Below are positions 45,336 to 57,900 of a DNA stretch of 64,000 nucleotides, piece by piece (the stretch's first letter is position 1; every line of letters begins with the position of its first letter). The notes beneath the pieces were generated by a model, which saw nothing but the letters and a program-made list of their open reading frames with translations, ran no database searches and was not told the DNA's origin. The DNA is from Plumapathes pennacea. Taxonomy: Eukaryota > Cnidaria > Anthozoa > Antipatharia > Myriopathidae. The translations under genes were made by a program, and so were the position numbers. The stretch covers positions 3,349,501 to 3,413,500 of the forward strand of contig OZ038470.1 in assembly GCA_964036295.1 (NCBI GenBank), written 5' to 3'.

Positions 45336-48300
45336 GGATTTTTTTCGTAAAAGTCCCCCCTTTGGATTTTTTTCGTAAGGGTCCCCCCTTTGAAATTATT
45401 TCGTAAGGGTCCCCCCTTTGGATTTTTTTCGTAAGGGTCCCCCCTTTGAAATTATTTCGTAAGGGTCCCCCCTTTAGATTTCTTTCGTAAGGGTCCCCCC
45501 TTTGAAATTATTTCGTAAGGGTCCCCCCTTTGGATTTATTTCGTAAGGGTCCCCCCTTTGGATTTTTTTCGTAAGGGTCCCCCCTTTGAAATTATTTCGT
45601 AAGGGTCCCCCCTTTGGATTTTTTTCGTAAGGGTCCCCCCTTTGGATTTTTTTCGTAAGGGTCCCCCCTTTGGATTTTTTTCGTAAGGGTCCCCCCTTTG
45701 AAATTTTTTCGTAAGGGTCCCCCCTTTGGATTTTTTTCGTAAGGGTCCCCCCTTTGAAATTATTTCGTAAGGGTCCCCCCTTTGGATTTTTTTCGTAAGG
45801 GTCCCCCCTTTGGATTTTTTTCGTAAGGGTCCCCCTTTGGATTTTTTTCGTAAGGGTTGCCCCTTTGAAATTATTTTGTAAGGGTCCCCCTTTGGATTTT
45901 TTTCGTAAGGGTCCCCCCTTTGAAATTATTTCGTAAGGGTCCCCCCTTTAGATTTTTTTTATAAGGGTCCCCCCTTTGAATTTATTTCGTAAGGGTCCCC
46001 CCTTTGGATTTATTTCGTAAGGGTCCCCCCTTTGGATTTTTTTCGTAAGGGTCCCCCCTTTGAAATTATTTCGTAAGGGTCCCCCCTTTGGATTTTCTTC
46101 GTAAGGGTCCCCCCTTTGGATTTTTTTCGTAAATGTCCCCCCTTTGGATTTTTTTCGTAAGAGTCCCCCTTTTGAAATTATTTCGTAAGGGTCCCCCCTT
46201 TGGATGTTTTTTCGTAAGGGTCCCCCCTTTGAATTTATTTCGTAAGGGTCCCCCCTTTGGATTTTTTTCGTAAGGGTCCCCCCTTTGAAATTATTTCGTA
46301 AGGGTCCCCCCTTTGGATTTTTTTCGTAAAGGTCCCCCCTTTGGATTTTTTTTGTAAGGGTCCCCCCTGTGAAATTATTTCGTAAGGGTCCCCCCTTTGG
46401 ATTTTTTTCGTAAGGGTCCCCCCTTTGAACTTATTTTGTAAAGGTCCCCCCTTTGGATTTTTTTCGTAAAGGTCCCCCCTTTGAAATTAATTCGTAAGGG
46501 TCCCCCCTTTGGATTTTTTTCGTAAGGGTCCCCCCTTTGGATTTTTTTCGTAAGGGTCCCCCCTTTGAAATTATTTTGTAAGGGTCCCCCCTTTGGATTT
46601 TTTTCGTAAGGGTCCCCCCTTTGAAATTATTTCGTAAGGGTCCCCCCTTTGGATTTTTTTCGTAAGGGTCCCCCCTATGAAATTATTTCGTAAGGGTCCC
46701 CCCTTTGGATTTTTTTCGTAAGGGTCCCCCCTTTGAAATTATTTCGTAAGGGTCCCCCCTTTGGATTTTCTTCGTAAGGGTCCCCCCTTTGGATTTTTTT
46801 CGTAAATGTCCCCCCTTTGGATTTTTTTCGTAAGAGTCCCCCTTTTGAAATTATTTCGTAAGGGTCCCCCCTTTGGATGTTTTTTCGTAAGGGTCCCCCC
46901 TTTGAATTTATTTCGTAAGGGTCCCCCCTTTGGATTTTTTTCGTAAGGGTCCCCCCTTTGAAATTATTTCGTAAGGGTCCCCCCTTTGGATTTTTTTCGT
47001 AAAGGTCCCCCCTTTGGATTTTTTTTGTAAGGGTCCCCCCTGTGAAATTATTTCGTAAGGGTCCCCCCTTTGGATTTTTTTCGTAAGGGTCCCCCCTTTG
47101 AACTTATTTTGTAAAGGTCCCCCCTTTGGATTTTTTTCGTAAAGGTCCCCCCTTTGAAATTAATTCGTAAGGGTCCCCCCTTTGGATTTTTTTCGTAAGG
47201 GTCCCCCCTTTGGATTTTTTTCGTAAGGGTCCCCCCTTTGAAATTATTTTGTAAGGGTCCCCCCTTTGGATTTTTTTCGTAAGGGTCCCCCCTTTGGATT
47301 TTTTTCGTAAGGGTCCCCCCTATGAAATTATTTCGTAAGGGTCCCCCCTTTGGATTTTTTTCGTAAGGGTCCCCCCTTTGGATTTTTTTCGTAAGGGTCC
47401 CCCTTTGGATTTTTTTCGTAAGGGTCGCCCCTTTGAAATTATTTCGTAAGGGTCCCCCTTTGGATTTTTTTCGTAAGGGTCCCCCCTTTGAATTTATTTC
47501 GTAAGGGTCCCCCCTTTAGATTTCTTTCGTAAGGGTCCCCCCTTTGAAATTATTTCGTAAGGGTCCCCCTTTTGGATTTATTTCGTAAGGGTCCCCCCTT
47601 TGGATTTTTTTCGTAAGGGTCCCCCCTTTGAAATTATTTCGTAAGGGTCCCCCCTTTGGATTTTTTTCGTAAGGGTCCCCCCTTTGAAATTATTTCGTAA
47701 GGGTCCCCCCTTTGGATTTTTTTCGTAAGGGTCCCCCCTTTGAAATTATTTCGTAAGGGTCCCCCCTTTGGATTTTTTTCGTAAGGGTCCCCCCTTTGAA
47801 ATTATTTCGTAAGGGTCCCCCCTTTGGATTTTTTTCGTAAGGGTCCCCCCTTTGAAATTATTTCGTAAGGGTCTCCCCTTTGGATTTTTTTCGTAAGGGT
47901 CCCCCCTTTGGATTTTTTTCGTAAGGGTCCCCCCTTTGAAATTATTTCGTAAGGGTCCCCCCTTTGGATTTTTTTCGTAAGGGTCCCCCCTTTGAAATTA
48001 TTTCGTAAGGGTCCCCCCTTTAGATTTCTTTCGTAAGGGTCCCCCCTTTGAAATTATTTCGTAAGGGTCCCCCCTTTGGATTTATTTCGTAAGGGTCCCC
48101 CCTTTGGATTTTTTTCGTAAGGGTCCCCCCTTTGAAATTATTTCGTAAGGGTCCCCCCTTTGGATTTTTTTCGTAAGGGTCCCCCCTTTGGATTTTTTTC
48201 GTAAGGGTCCCCCCTTTGGATTTTTTTCGTAAGGGTCCCCCCTTTGAAATTTTTTCGTAAGGGTCCCCCCTTTGGATTTTTTTCGTAAGGGTCCCCCCTT

Positions 48301-48900
48301 TGAAATTATTTCGTAAGGGTCCCCCCTTTGGATTTTTTTCGTAAGGGTCCCCCCTTTGGATTTTTTTCGTAAGGGTCCCCCTTTGGATTTTTTTCGTAAG
48401 GGTTGCCCCTTTGAAATTATTTTGTAAGGGTCCCCCTTTGGATTTTTTTCGTAAGGGTCCCCCCTTTGAAATTATTTCGTAAGGGTCCCCCCTTTAGATT
48501 TTTTTTATAAGGGTCCCCCCTTTGAATTTATTTCGTAAGGGTCCCCCCTTTGGATTTATTTCGTAAGGGTCCCCCCTTTGGATTTTTTTCGTAAGGGTCC
48601 CCCCTTTGAAATTATTTCGTAAGGGTCCCCCCTTTGGATTTTCTTCGTAAGGGTCCCCCCTTTGGATTTTTTTCGTAAATGTCCCCCCTTTGGATTTTTT
48701 TCGTAAGAGTCCCCCTTTTGAAATTATTTCGTAAGGGTCCCCCCTTTGGATGTTTTTTCGTAAGGGTCCCCCCTTTGAATTTATTTCGTAAGGGTCCCCC
48801 CTTTGGATTTTTTTCGTAAGGGTCCCCCCTTTGAAATTATTTCGTAAGGGTCCCCCCTTTGGATTTTTTTCGTAAAGGTCCCCCCTTTGGATTTTTTTTG
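44845..48900 (+). repeat. Higher-order duplication, offset 2,546 bp
   Basis: GTCGCCCC at 44879 and 47425, GGTTGCCCC at about 45856 and 48402, the GATTTTTTTTATAAGG variant at 45951 and 48497, and CGTAAATG at 46128 and 48674 all keep the same 2,546-bp spacing. CGTAAATG is also present at 46801, 673 bp after 46128, marking a smaller local duplication. Confidence 0.8.
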
Positions 48901-51900
48901 TAAGGGTCCCCCCTTTGAAATTATTTCGTAAGGGTCCCCCCTTTGGATTTTTTTCGTAAGGGTCCCCCCTTTGAACTTATTTTGTAAAGGTCCCCCCTTT
49001 GGATTTTTTTCGTAAAGGTCCCCCCTTTGAAATTAATTCGTAAGGGTCCCCCCTTTGGATTTTTTTCGTAAGGGTCCCCCCTTTGAAATTATTTCGTAAG
49101 GGTCCCCCCTTTGGAATTTTTTCGTAAGGGTCCCCCCTTTGAAATTATTTCGTAAGGGTCCCCCCTTTGGATTTTTTTCGTAAGGGTCCCCCCTTTGAAC
49201 TTATTTCGTAAAGGTCCCCCCTTTGGATTTTTTTCGTAAAGGTCCCCCCTTTGAAATTAATTCTTAAGGGTCCCCCTTTGGATTTTTTTCGTAAGGGTCC
49301 CCCCTTTGAAATTATTTCGTAAGGGTCCCCCCTTTGGATTTTTTTCCGTAAGGGTCCCCCCTTTGAAGTTATTTGGTAAGGGTCCCCCCTTTGGATTTTT
49401 TTCGTAAGGGTCCCCCCTTTGAAATTATTTCGTAAGGGTCCCCCCTTTGGATTATTTTCGTAAGGGTCCCCCCTTTGAAATTAATTCGTAAGGGTCCCCC
49501 CTTTGGATTTTTTTCGTAAGGGTCCCCCCTTTGAAATTATTTCGTAAGGGTCCCCCCTTTTGATTTTTTTCGTAAGGGTCCCCCCTTTGAAATTATTTCG
49601 TAAGGGTCCCCCCTTTGGATTTTTTTCGTAAGGGTCCCCCCTTTGAAAGTATTTCGTAAGGGTCCCCCCTTTGGATTTTTTTCGTAAGGGTCCCCTCTTT
49701 GGATTTTTTTCGTAAGGTTCCCCCCTATGAAATTATTTCGTAAGGGTCCCCCCTTTGAAATTATTTCGTAAGGGTCCCCCCTTTGGATTTTTTTCGTAAG
49801 GGTCCCCCCTTTGAAATTATTTCGTAAGGGTCCCCCCTTTGAAATTATTTCGTAAGGGTCCCCCCTTTGGATTTTTTTCGTAATGGTCCCCCCTTTGAAA
49901 TTATTTAGTAAGGGTCCCCCTTTGGATTTTTTTCGTAAGGGTCCCCCCTTTGAAATTATTTCGTAAGGGTCCCCCCTTTGGATTTTTTTGGTAAGGGTCC
50001 CCCCTTTGAAATTATTTCGTAAGGGTCCCCCCTTTGGATTTTTTTCGTAAGGGTCCCCCTTTGGATTTTTTTCGTAAGGGTCCCCCCTTTGAAATTATTT
50101 CGTAAGGGTCCCCCCTTTGGATTTTTTTCGTAAGGGTCACCCCTTTGAAATTATTTCGTAAGGGTCCCCCCTTTGGATTTTTTTCGTAAGGGTCTCCCCT
50201 TTGGATTTTTTTCGTAAGGGTCCCCCCTTTGAAATTATTTCGTAAGGGTCCCCCCTTCGGATTTTTTTCGTAAGGGTCCCCCCTTTGAAATTATTTCGTA
50301 AGGGTCCCCCCTTTTGATTTTTTTCGTAAGGGTCCCCCCTTTGTAATTATTTTGTAAGGGTCCCCCCTTTGGATTTTTTTCGTAAGGGTCCCCCCTTTGG
50401 ATTTTTTTTGTAAGGGTCCCCTCTTTGGATTTTTTTCGTAAGGGTCCCCCCTTTGAAATTATTTTGTAAGGGTCCCCCCTTTTGATTTTTTTCGTAAGGG
50501 TCCCCCCTTTGGATTTTTTTCGTAAGGGTCCCCCCTTTGGATTTTTTTCGTAAGGGTCCCCCCTTTGAAATTATTTTGTAAGGGTCCCCCCTTTGGATTT
50601 TTTTCGTAAGGGTCCCCCCTTTGAAATTATTTCGTAAGGGTCCCCCCTTTGGATTTTTTTCGTAAGGGTCCCCCCTATGAAATTATTTCGTAAGGGTCCC
50701 CCCTTTGGATTTTTTTCGTAAGGGTCCCCCCTTTGGATTTTTTTCGTAAGGGTCCCCCCTTTGAAATTATTTCGTAAGGGTCCCCCCTTTAGATTTCTTT
50801 CGTAAGGGTCCCCCCTTTGAAATTATTTCGTAAGGGTCCCCCCTTTGGATTTATTTCGTAAGGGTCCCCCCTTTGGATTTTTTTCGTAAGGGTCCCCCCT
50901 TTGAAATTATTTCGTAAGGGTCCCCCCTTTGGATTTTTTTCGTAAGGGTCCCCCCTTTGGATTTTTTTCGTAAGGGTCCCCCCTTTGGATTTTTTTCGTA
51001 AGGGTCCCCCCTTTGAAATTTTTTCGTAAGGGTCCCCCCTTTGGATTTTTTTCGTAAGGGTCCCCTCTTTGGATTTTTTTCGTAAGGTTCCCCCCTATGA
51101 AATTATTTCGTAAGGGTCCCCCCTTTGAAATTATTTCGTAAGGGTCCCCCCTTTGGATTTTTTTCGTAAGGGTCCCCCCTTTGAAATTATTTCGTAAGGG
51201 TCCCCCCTTTGAAATTATTTCGTAAGGGTCCCCCCTTTGGATTTTTTTCGTAATGGTCCCCCCTTTGAAATTATTTAGTAAGGGTCCCCCCTTTGGATTT
51301 TTTTCGTAAAGGTCCCCCCTTTGAAATTATTTCGTAAGGGTCCCCCCTTTGGATTTTTTTCGTAATGGTCCCCCCTTTGAAATTATTTCGTAAGGGTCCC
51401 CCCTTTGGATTTTTTTGGTAAGGGTCCCCCTTTTCAAATTGTTTCGTAAGGGTCCCCCCTTTGGATTTTTTTCGTAAGGGTCCCCCCTTTCAAATTATTT
51501 CGTAAGGGTCCCCCCTTTGGATTTTTTTCGTAAGGGTCCCCCCTTTGAAATTATTTCGTAAGGGTCCCCCCTTTGGATTTTTTTCGTAAGGGTCCCCCCT
51601 TTGAAATTATTTCGTAAGGGTCCCCCCTTTGGATTTTTTTCGTAAGGGTCCCCCCTTTGAAATTATTTCGTAAGGGTCCCCCCTTTGGATTTTTTTCGTA
51701 ACGGTCCCCGCTTTGGATTTTTTTCGTAAGGGTCCCCCCTATGAAATTATTTCGTAAGGGTCCCCCCTTTGAAATTATTTCGTAAGGGTCCCCCCTTTGG
51801 ATTTTTTTCGTAAGGGTCCCCCCTTTGAAATTATCTCGTAAGGGTCCCCCCTTTGGATTTTTTTTGTAAGGGTCCCCCCTTTGGATTTTTTTGTTCGTAA

Positions 51901-54900
51901 GGGTCCCCCCTTTGGATTTTTTTCGTAAGAGTCCCCCTTTTGAAATTATTTCGTAAGGGTCCCCCCTTTGGATGTTTTTTCGTAAGGGTCCCCCCTTTGA
52001 ATTTATTTCGTAAGGGTCCCCCCTTTGGATTTTTTTCGTAAGGGTCCCCCCTTTGGATTTTTTTCGTAAGGGTCCCCCCTTTGGATTTTTTTCGTAAGGG
52101 TCCCCCCTTTGAAATTTTTTCGTAAGGGTCCCCCCTTTGGATTTTTTTCGTAAGGGTCCCCCCTTTGAAATTATTTCGTAAGGGTCCCCCCTTTGGATTT
52201 TTTTCGTAAGGGTCCCCCCTTTGAAATTATTCCGTAAGGGTCCCCCCTTTGGATTTTTTTTGTAAGGGTCCCCCCTTTGAATTTATTTCGTAAGGGTCCC
52301 CCCTTTTGATTTTTTTCGTATGGGTCCCCCCTTTGAAATTATTTCGTAAGGGTCCCCCCTTTGGATTTTTTTCGTAAGGGTCCCCCCTTTGAAAGTATTT
52401 CGTAAGGGTCCCCCCTTTGGATTTTTTTCGTAAGGGTCCCCTCTTTGGATTTTTTTCGTAAGGTTCCCCCCTATGAAATTATTTCGTAAGGGTCCCCCCT
52501 TTGAAATTATTTCGTAAGGGTCCCCCCTTTGGATTTTTTTCGTAAGGGTCCCCCCTTTGGATTTTTTTCGTAAGGGTCCCCCCTTTGGATTTTTTTCGTA
52601 AGAGTCCCCCCTTTGAAATTATTTCGTAAGGGTCCCCCCTTTGGATGTTTTTTCGTAAGGGTCCCCCCTTTGAAATTATTTCGTAAGGGTCCCCCCTTTG
52701 GATTTTTTTGGTAAGGGTCCCCCTTTTCAAATTATTTCGTAAGGGTCCCCCCTTTGGATTTTTTTCGTAAGGGTCCCCCCTTTCAAATTATTTCGTAAGG
52801 GTCCCCCCTTTGGATTTTTTTCGTAAGGGTCCCCCCTTTCAAATTATTTCGTAAGGGTCCCCCCTTTGGATTTTTTTCGTAAGGGTCCCCCCTTTGAAAT
52901 TATTTCGTAAGGGTCCCCCCTTTGGATTTTTTTCGTAAGGGTCCCCCCTTTGAAATTATTTCGTAAGGGTCCCCCCTTTGGATTTTTTTCGTAAGGGTCC
53001 CCGCTTTGGATTTTTTTCGTAAGGGTCCCCCCTATGAAATTATTTCGTAAGGGTCCCCCCTTTGAAATTATTTCGTAAGGGTCCCCCTTTGGATTTTTTT
53101 CGTAAGGGTCCCCCCTTTGAAATTATCTCGTAAGGGTCCCCCCTTTGGATTTTTTTTGTAAGGGTCCCCCCTTTGGATTTTTTTGTTCGTAAGGGTCCCC
53201 CCTTTGGATTTTTTTCGTAAGAGTCCCCCTTTTGAAATTATTTCGTAAGGGTCCCCCCTTTGGATGTTTTTTCGTAAGGGTCCCCCCTTTGAATTTACTT
53301 CGTAAGGGTCCCCCCTTTGGATTTTTTTCGTAAGGGTCCCCCCTTTGAAATTATTTCGTAAGGGTCCCCCCTTTGGATTTTTTTCGTAAAGGTCCCCCCT
53401 TTGGATTTTTTTTGTAAGGGTCCCCCCTTTCAAATTATTTCGTAAGGGTCCCCCCTTTGGATTTTTTTCGTAAGGGTCCCCCCTTTGAAATTATTTCGTA
53501 AGGGTCCCCCCTTTGGATTTTTTTTGGTAAGGGTCCCCCCTTTGGATTTTTTTTGTAAGGGTCTCCCCTTTGAAATTATTTCGTAAGGGTCCCCCCTTTG
53601 GATTTTTTTCGTAAGGGTCCCCCCTTTGAAATTATTTCGTAAGGGTCCCCCCTTTGGATTTTTTTCGTAAGGGTCCCCCCTTTCAAATTATTTTGTAATG
53701 GTCCCCCCTTTTGTTTTTTTTCGTAAGGGTCCCCCCTTTGAAATTATTTGGTAAGGGTCCCCCCTTTGGATTTTTTTCGTAAGGGTCCCCTCTTTGAAAT
53801 TATTTCGTAAGGGTCCCCCCTTTGGATTTTTTTCGTAAGGGTCCCCCCTTTGAAATTATTACGTAAGGGTCCCCCCTTTGGATTTTTTACTTAAGGGTCC
53901 CCCCTATGAATTTATTTGGTAAGGGTCCCCCCTTTGGATTTTTTTCGTAAGGGTCCCCCCTTTGAAATTATTTCGTAAGGGTCCCCCCTTTGGATTTTTT
54001 TCGTAAGGGTCCCCCCTTTGAATTTATTTTGTAAGGGTCCCCCCTTTGGATTTTTTTCGTAAGGGTCCCCCCTTTGAAATTATTTCTTAAGGGTCCCCCT
54101 TTTGGATTTTTTTCGTAAGGGTCCCCCCTTTGAAATTATTTCGTAAGGGTCCCCCCTTTGAAATTATTTCATAAGGGTCCCCCGTTTAGATTTTTTTCGT
54201 AAGGGTCCCCCCTTTGAAATTATTTTGTAAGGGTCCCCCCTTTGAAATTATTTCATAAGGGTCCCCCCTTTGGATTTTTTTCGTAAGGGTCCCCCCTTTG
54301 AAATTATTTCGTAAGGGTCCCCCCTTTGGATTTTTTTCGTAAGGGTCCCCCCTTTGAAATTATTTCGTAAGGGTCCCCCCTTTGGATTTTTTTCGTAAGG
54401 GTCCCCCCTTTGAAATTATTTCGTAAGGGTCCCCCCTTTGGATTTTTTTCGTAAGGGTCCCCCCTTTGAAATTATTTCGTAAGGGTCCCCCCTTTGGATT
54501 TTTTTCGTAAGGGTCCCCCCTTTGAAATTATTTCGTAAGGGTCCCCCCTTTGGATTTTTTTCGTAAGGGTCCCCCCTTTGAAATTATTTCGTAAGGGTCC
54601 CCCCTTTGGATTTTTTTGGTAAGGGTCCCCCTTTTCAAATTAATTCGTAAGGGTCCCCCCTTTGGATTTTTTTCGTAAGGGTCCCCCCTTTGAAATTATT
54701 TCGTAAGGGTCCCCCCTTTGGATTTTTTTCGTAAGGGTCCCCCCTTTGAAATTATTTCGTAAGGGTCCCCCCTTTGGATTTTTTTCGTAAGGGTCCCCCC
54801 TTTGAAATTATTTCGTAAGGGTCCCCCCTTTGGATTTTTTTCGTAAGGGTCCTCCCTTTGAAATTATTTCGTAAGGGTCCCCCCTTTGGATTTTTTTGGT

Positions 54901-54919
54901 AAGGGTCCCCCCTTTGAAA

Positions 54920-57900
54920 TTATTTCGTAAGGGTCCCCCCTTTGGATTTTTTTCGTAAGGGTCCCCCCTTTGAAATTATTTCGTAAGGGTCCCCCCTTTG
55001 GATTTTTTTCGTAAGGGTCCCCCCTTTGAAATTATTTCGTAAGGGTCCCCCCTTTGGATTTTTTTCGTAAGGGTCCCCGCTTTGGATTTTTTTCGTAAGG
55101 GTCCCCCCTATGAAATTATTTCGTAAGGGTCCCCCCTTTGAAATTATTTCGTAAGGGTCCCCCCTTTGGATTTTTTTCGTAAGGGTCCCCCCTTTGAAAT
55201 TATCTCGTAAGGGTCCCCCCTTTGGATTTTTTTTGTAAGGGTCCCCCCTTTGGATTTTTTTGTTCGTAAGGGTCCCCCCTTTGGATTTTTTTCGTAAGAG
55301 TCCCCCTTTTGAAATTATTTCGTAAGGGTCCCCCCTTTGGATGTTTTTTCGTAAGGGTCCCCCCTTTGAATTTATTTCGTAAGGGTCCCCCCTTTGGATT
55401 TTTTTCGTAAGGGTCCCCCCTTTGAAATTATTTCGTAAGGGTCCCCCCTTTGGATTTTTTTCGTAAAGGTCCCCCCTTTGGATTTTTTTTGTAAGGGTCC
55501 CCCCTTTCAAATTATTTCGTAAGGGTCCCCCCTTTGGATTTTTTTCGTAAGGGTCCCCCCTTTGAAATTATTTCGTAAGGGTCCCCCCTTTGGATTTTTT
55601 TCGTAAGGGTCCCCCCTTTGGATTTTTTTTGTAAGGGTCTCCCCTTTGAAATTATTTCGTAAGGGTCCCCCCTTTGGATTTTTTTCGTAAGGGTCCCCCC
55701 TTTGAAATTATTTCGTAAGGGTCCCCCCTTTGGATTTTTTTCGTAAGGGTCCCCCCTTTCAAATTATTTTGTAATGGTCCCCCCTTTTGTTTTTTTTCGT
55801 AAGGGTCCCCCCTTTGAAATTATTTGGTAAGGGTCCCCCCTTTGGATTTTTTTCGTAAGGGTCCCCCCTTTGAAATTATTTCGTAAGGGTCCCCCCTTTG
55901 GATTTTTTTCGTAAGGGTCCCCCCTTTGAATTTATTTCGTAAGGGTCCCCCCTTTGGATTTTTTTCTTAAGGGTCCCCCCTATGAATTTATTTTGTAAGG
56001 GTCCCCCCTTTGGATTTTTTTCGTAAGGGTCCCCCCTTTGAAATTATTTCGTAAGGGTCCCCCCTTTGGATTTTTTTCGTAAGGGTCCCCCCTTTGAATT
56101 TATTTCGTAAGGGTCCCCCCTTTGGATTTTTTTCGTAAGGGTCCCCCCTTTGAAATTATTTCTTAAGGGTCCCCCCTTTGGATTTTTTTCGTAAAGGTCC
56201 CCCCTTTGGATTTTTTTTGTAAGGGTCCCCCCTTTCAAATTATTTCGTAAGGGTCCCCCCTTTGGATTTTTTTCGTAAGGGTCCCCCCTTTGGATTTTTT
56301 TTGTAAGGGTCTCCCCTTTGAAATTATTTCGTAAGGGTCCCCCCTTTGGATTTTTTTCGTAAGGGTCCCCCCTTTGAAATTATTTCGTAAGGGTCCCCCC
56401 TTTCAAATTATTTTGTAATGGTCCCCCCTTTTGTTTTTTTTCGTAAGGGTCCCCCCTTTGAAATTATTTCGTAAGGGTCCCCCCTTTGGATTTTTTTCTT
56501 AAGGGTCCCCCCTATGAATTTATTTGGTAAGGGTCCCCCCTTTGGATTTTTTTCGTAAGGGTCCCCCCTTTGAAATTATTTCGTAAGGGTCCCCCCTTTG
56601 GATTTTTTTCGTAAGGGTCCCCCCTTTGAAATTATTTCGTAAGGGTCGCCCCTTTGGATTTTTTTCGTAAGGGTCCCCCCTTTGAAATTATTTCGTAAGG
56701 GTCCCCCCTTTGGATTTTTTTCGTAAGGGTCCCCCCTTTGAAATTATTTCGTAAGGGTCCCCCCTTTGAAATTATTTCATAAGGGTCCCCCGTTTAGATT
56801 TTTTTCGTAAGGGTCCCCCCTTTGAAATTATTTTGTAAGGGTCCCCCCTTTGAAATTATTTCGTAAGGGTCCCCCCTTTGGATTTTTTTCGTAAGGGTCC
56901 CCCCTTTGAAATTATTTCGTAAGGGTCCCCCCTTTGGATTTTTTTCGTAAGGGTCCCCCCTTTGAAATTATTTCGTAAGGGTCCCCCCTTTGGATTTTTT
57001 TCGTAAGGGTCCCCCCTTTGAAATTATTTCGTAAGGGTCCCCCCTTTGGATTTTTTTCGTAAGGGTCCCCCCTTTGAAATTATTTCGTAAGGGTCCCCCC
57101 TTTGGATTTTTTTCGTAAGGGTCCCCCCTTTTAAATTATTTCGTAAGGGTCCCCCCTTTGGATTTTTTTCGTAAGGGTCCCCCCTTTGAAATTATTTCGT
57201 AAGGGTCCCCCCTTTGGATTTTTTTCGTAAGGGTCCCCCCTTTGGATTTTTTTCGTAAGGGTCCCCCCTTTGAAATTATTTCGTAAGGGTCCCCCCTTTG
57301 GATTTTTTTCGTAAGGGTCCCCGCTTTGGATTTTTTTCGTAAGGGTCCCCCCTATGAAATTATTTCGTAAGGGTCCCCCCTTTGAAATTATTTCGTAAGG
57401 GTCCCCCCTTTGGATTTTTTTCGTAAGGGTCCCCCCTTTGAAATTATTTCGTAAGGGTCCCCCCTTTGGATTTTTTTCGTAAGGGTCCCCCCTTTGAAAT
57501 TATTTCGTAAGGGTCCCCCCTTTGGATTTTTTTCGTAAGGGTCCCCGCTTTGGATTTTTTTCGTAAGGGTCCCCCCTATGAAATTATTTCGTAAGGGTCC
57601 CCCCTTTGAAATTATTTCGTAAGGGTCCCCCCTTTGGATTTTTTTCGTAAGGGTCCCCCCTTTGAAATTATCTCGTAAGGGTCCCCCCTTTGGATTTTTT
57701 TTGTAAGGGTCCCCCCTTTGGATTTTTTTGTTCGTAAGGGTCCCCCCTTTGGATTTTTTTCGTAAGAGTCCCCCTTTTGAAATTATTTCGTAAGGGTCCC
57801 CCCTTTGGATGTTTTTTCGTAAGGGTCCCCCCTTTGAATTTATTTCGTAAGGGTCCCCCCTTTGGATTTTTTTCGTAAGGGTCCCCCCTTTGAAATTATT

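Noticed and set aside
54920..55510. Antisense 196-codon open frame (and those at 52479, 53068, 56044, 57388, 61483) as a repetitive protein gene
   Set aside because: They arise from repeat periodicity, end wherever a type B unit falls in the stop frame, and recur exactly with the higher-order repeat. No promoter or unique sequence surrounds them.
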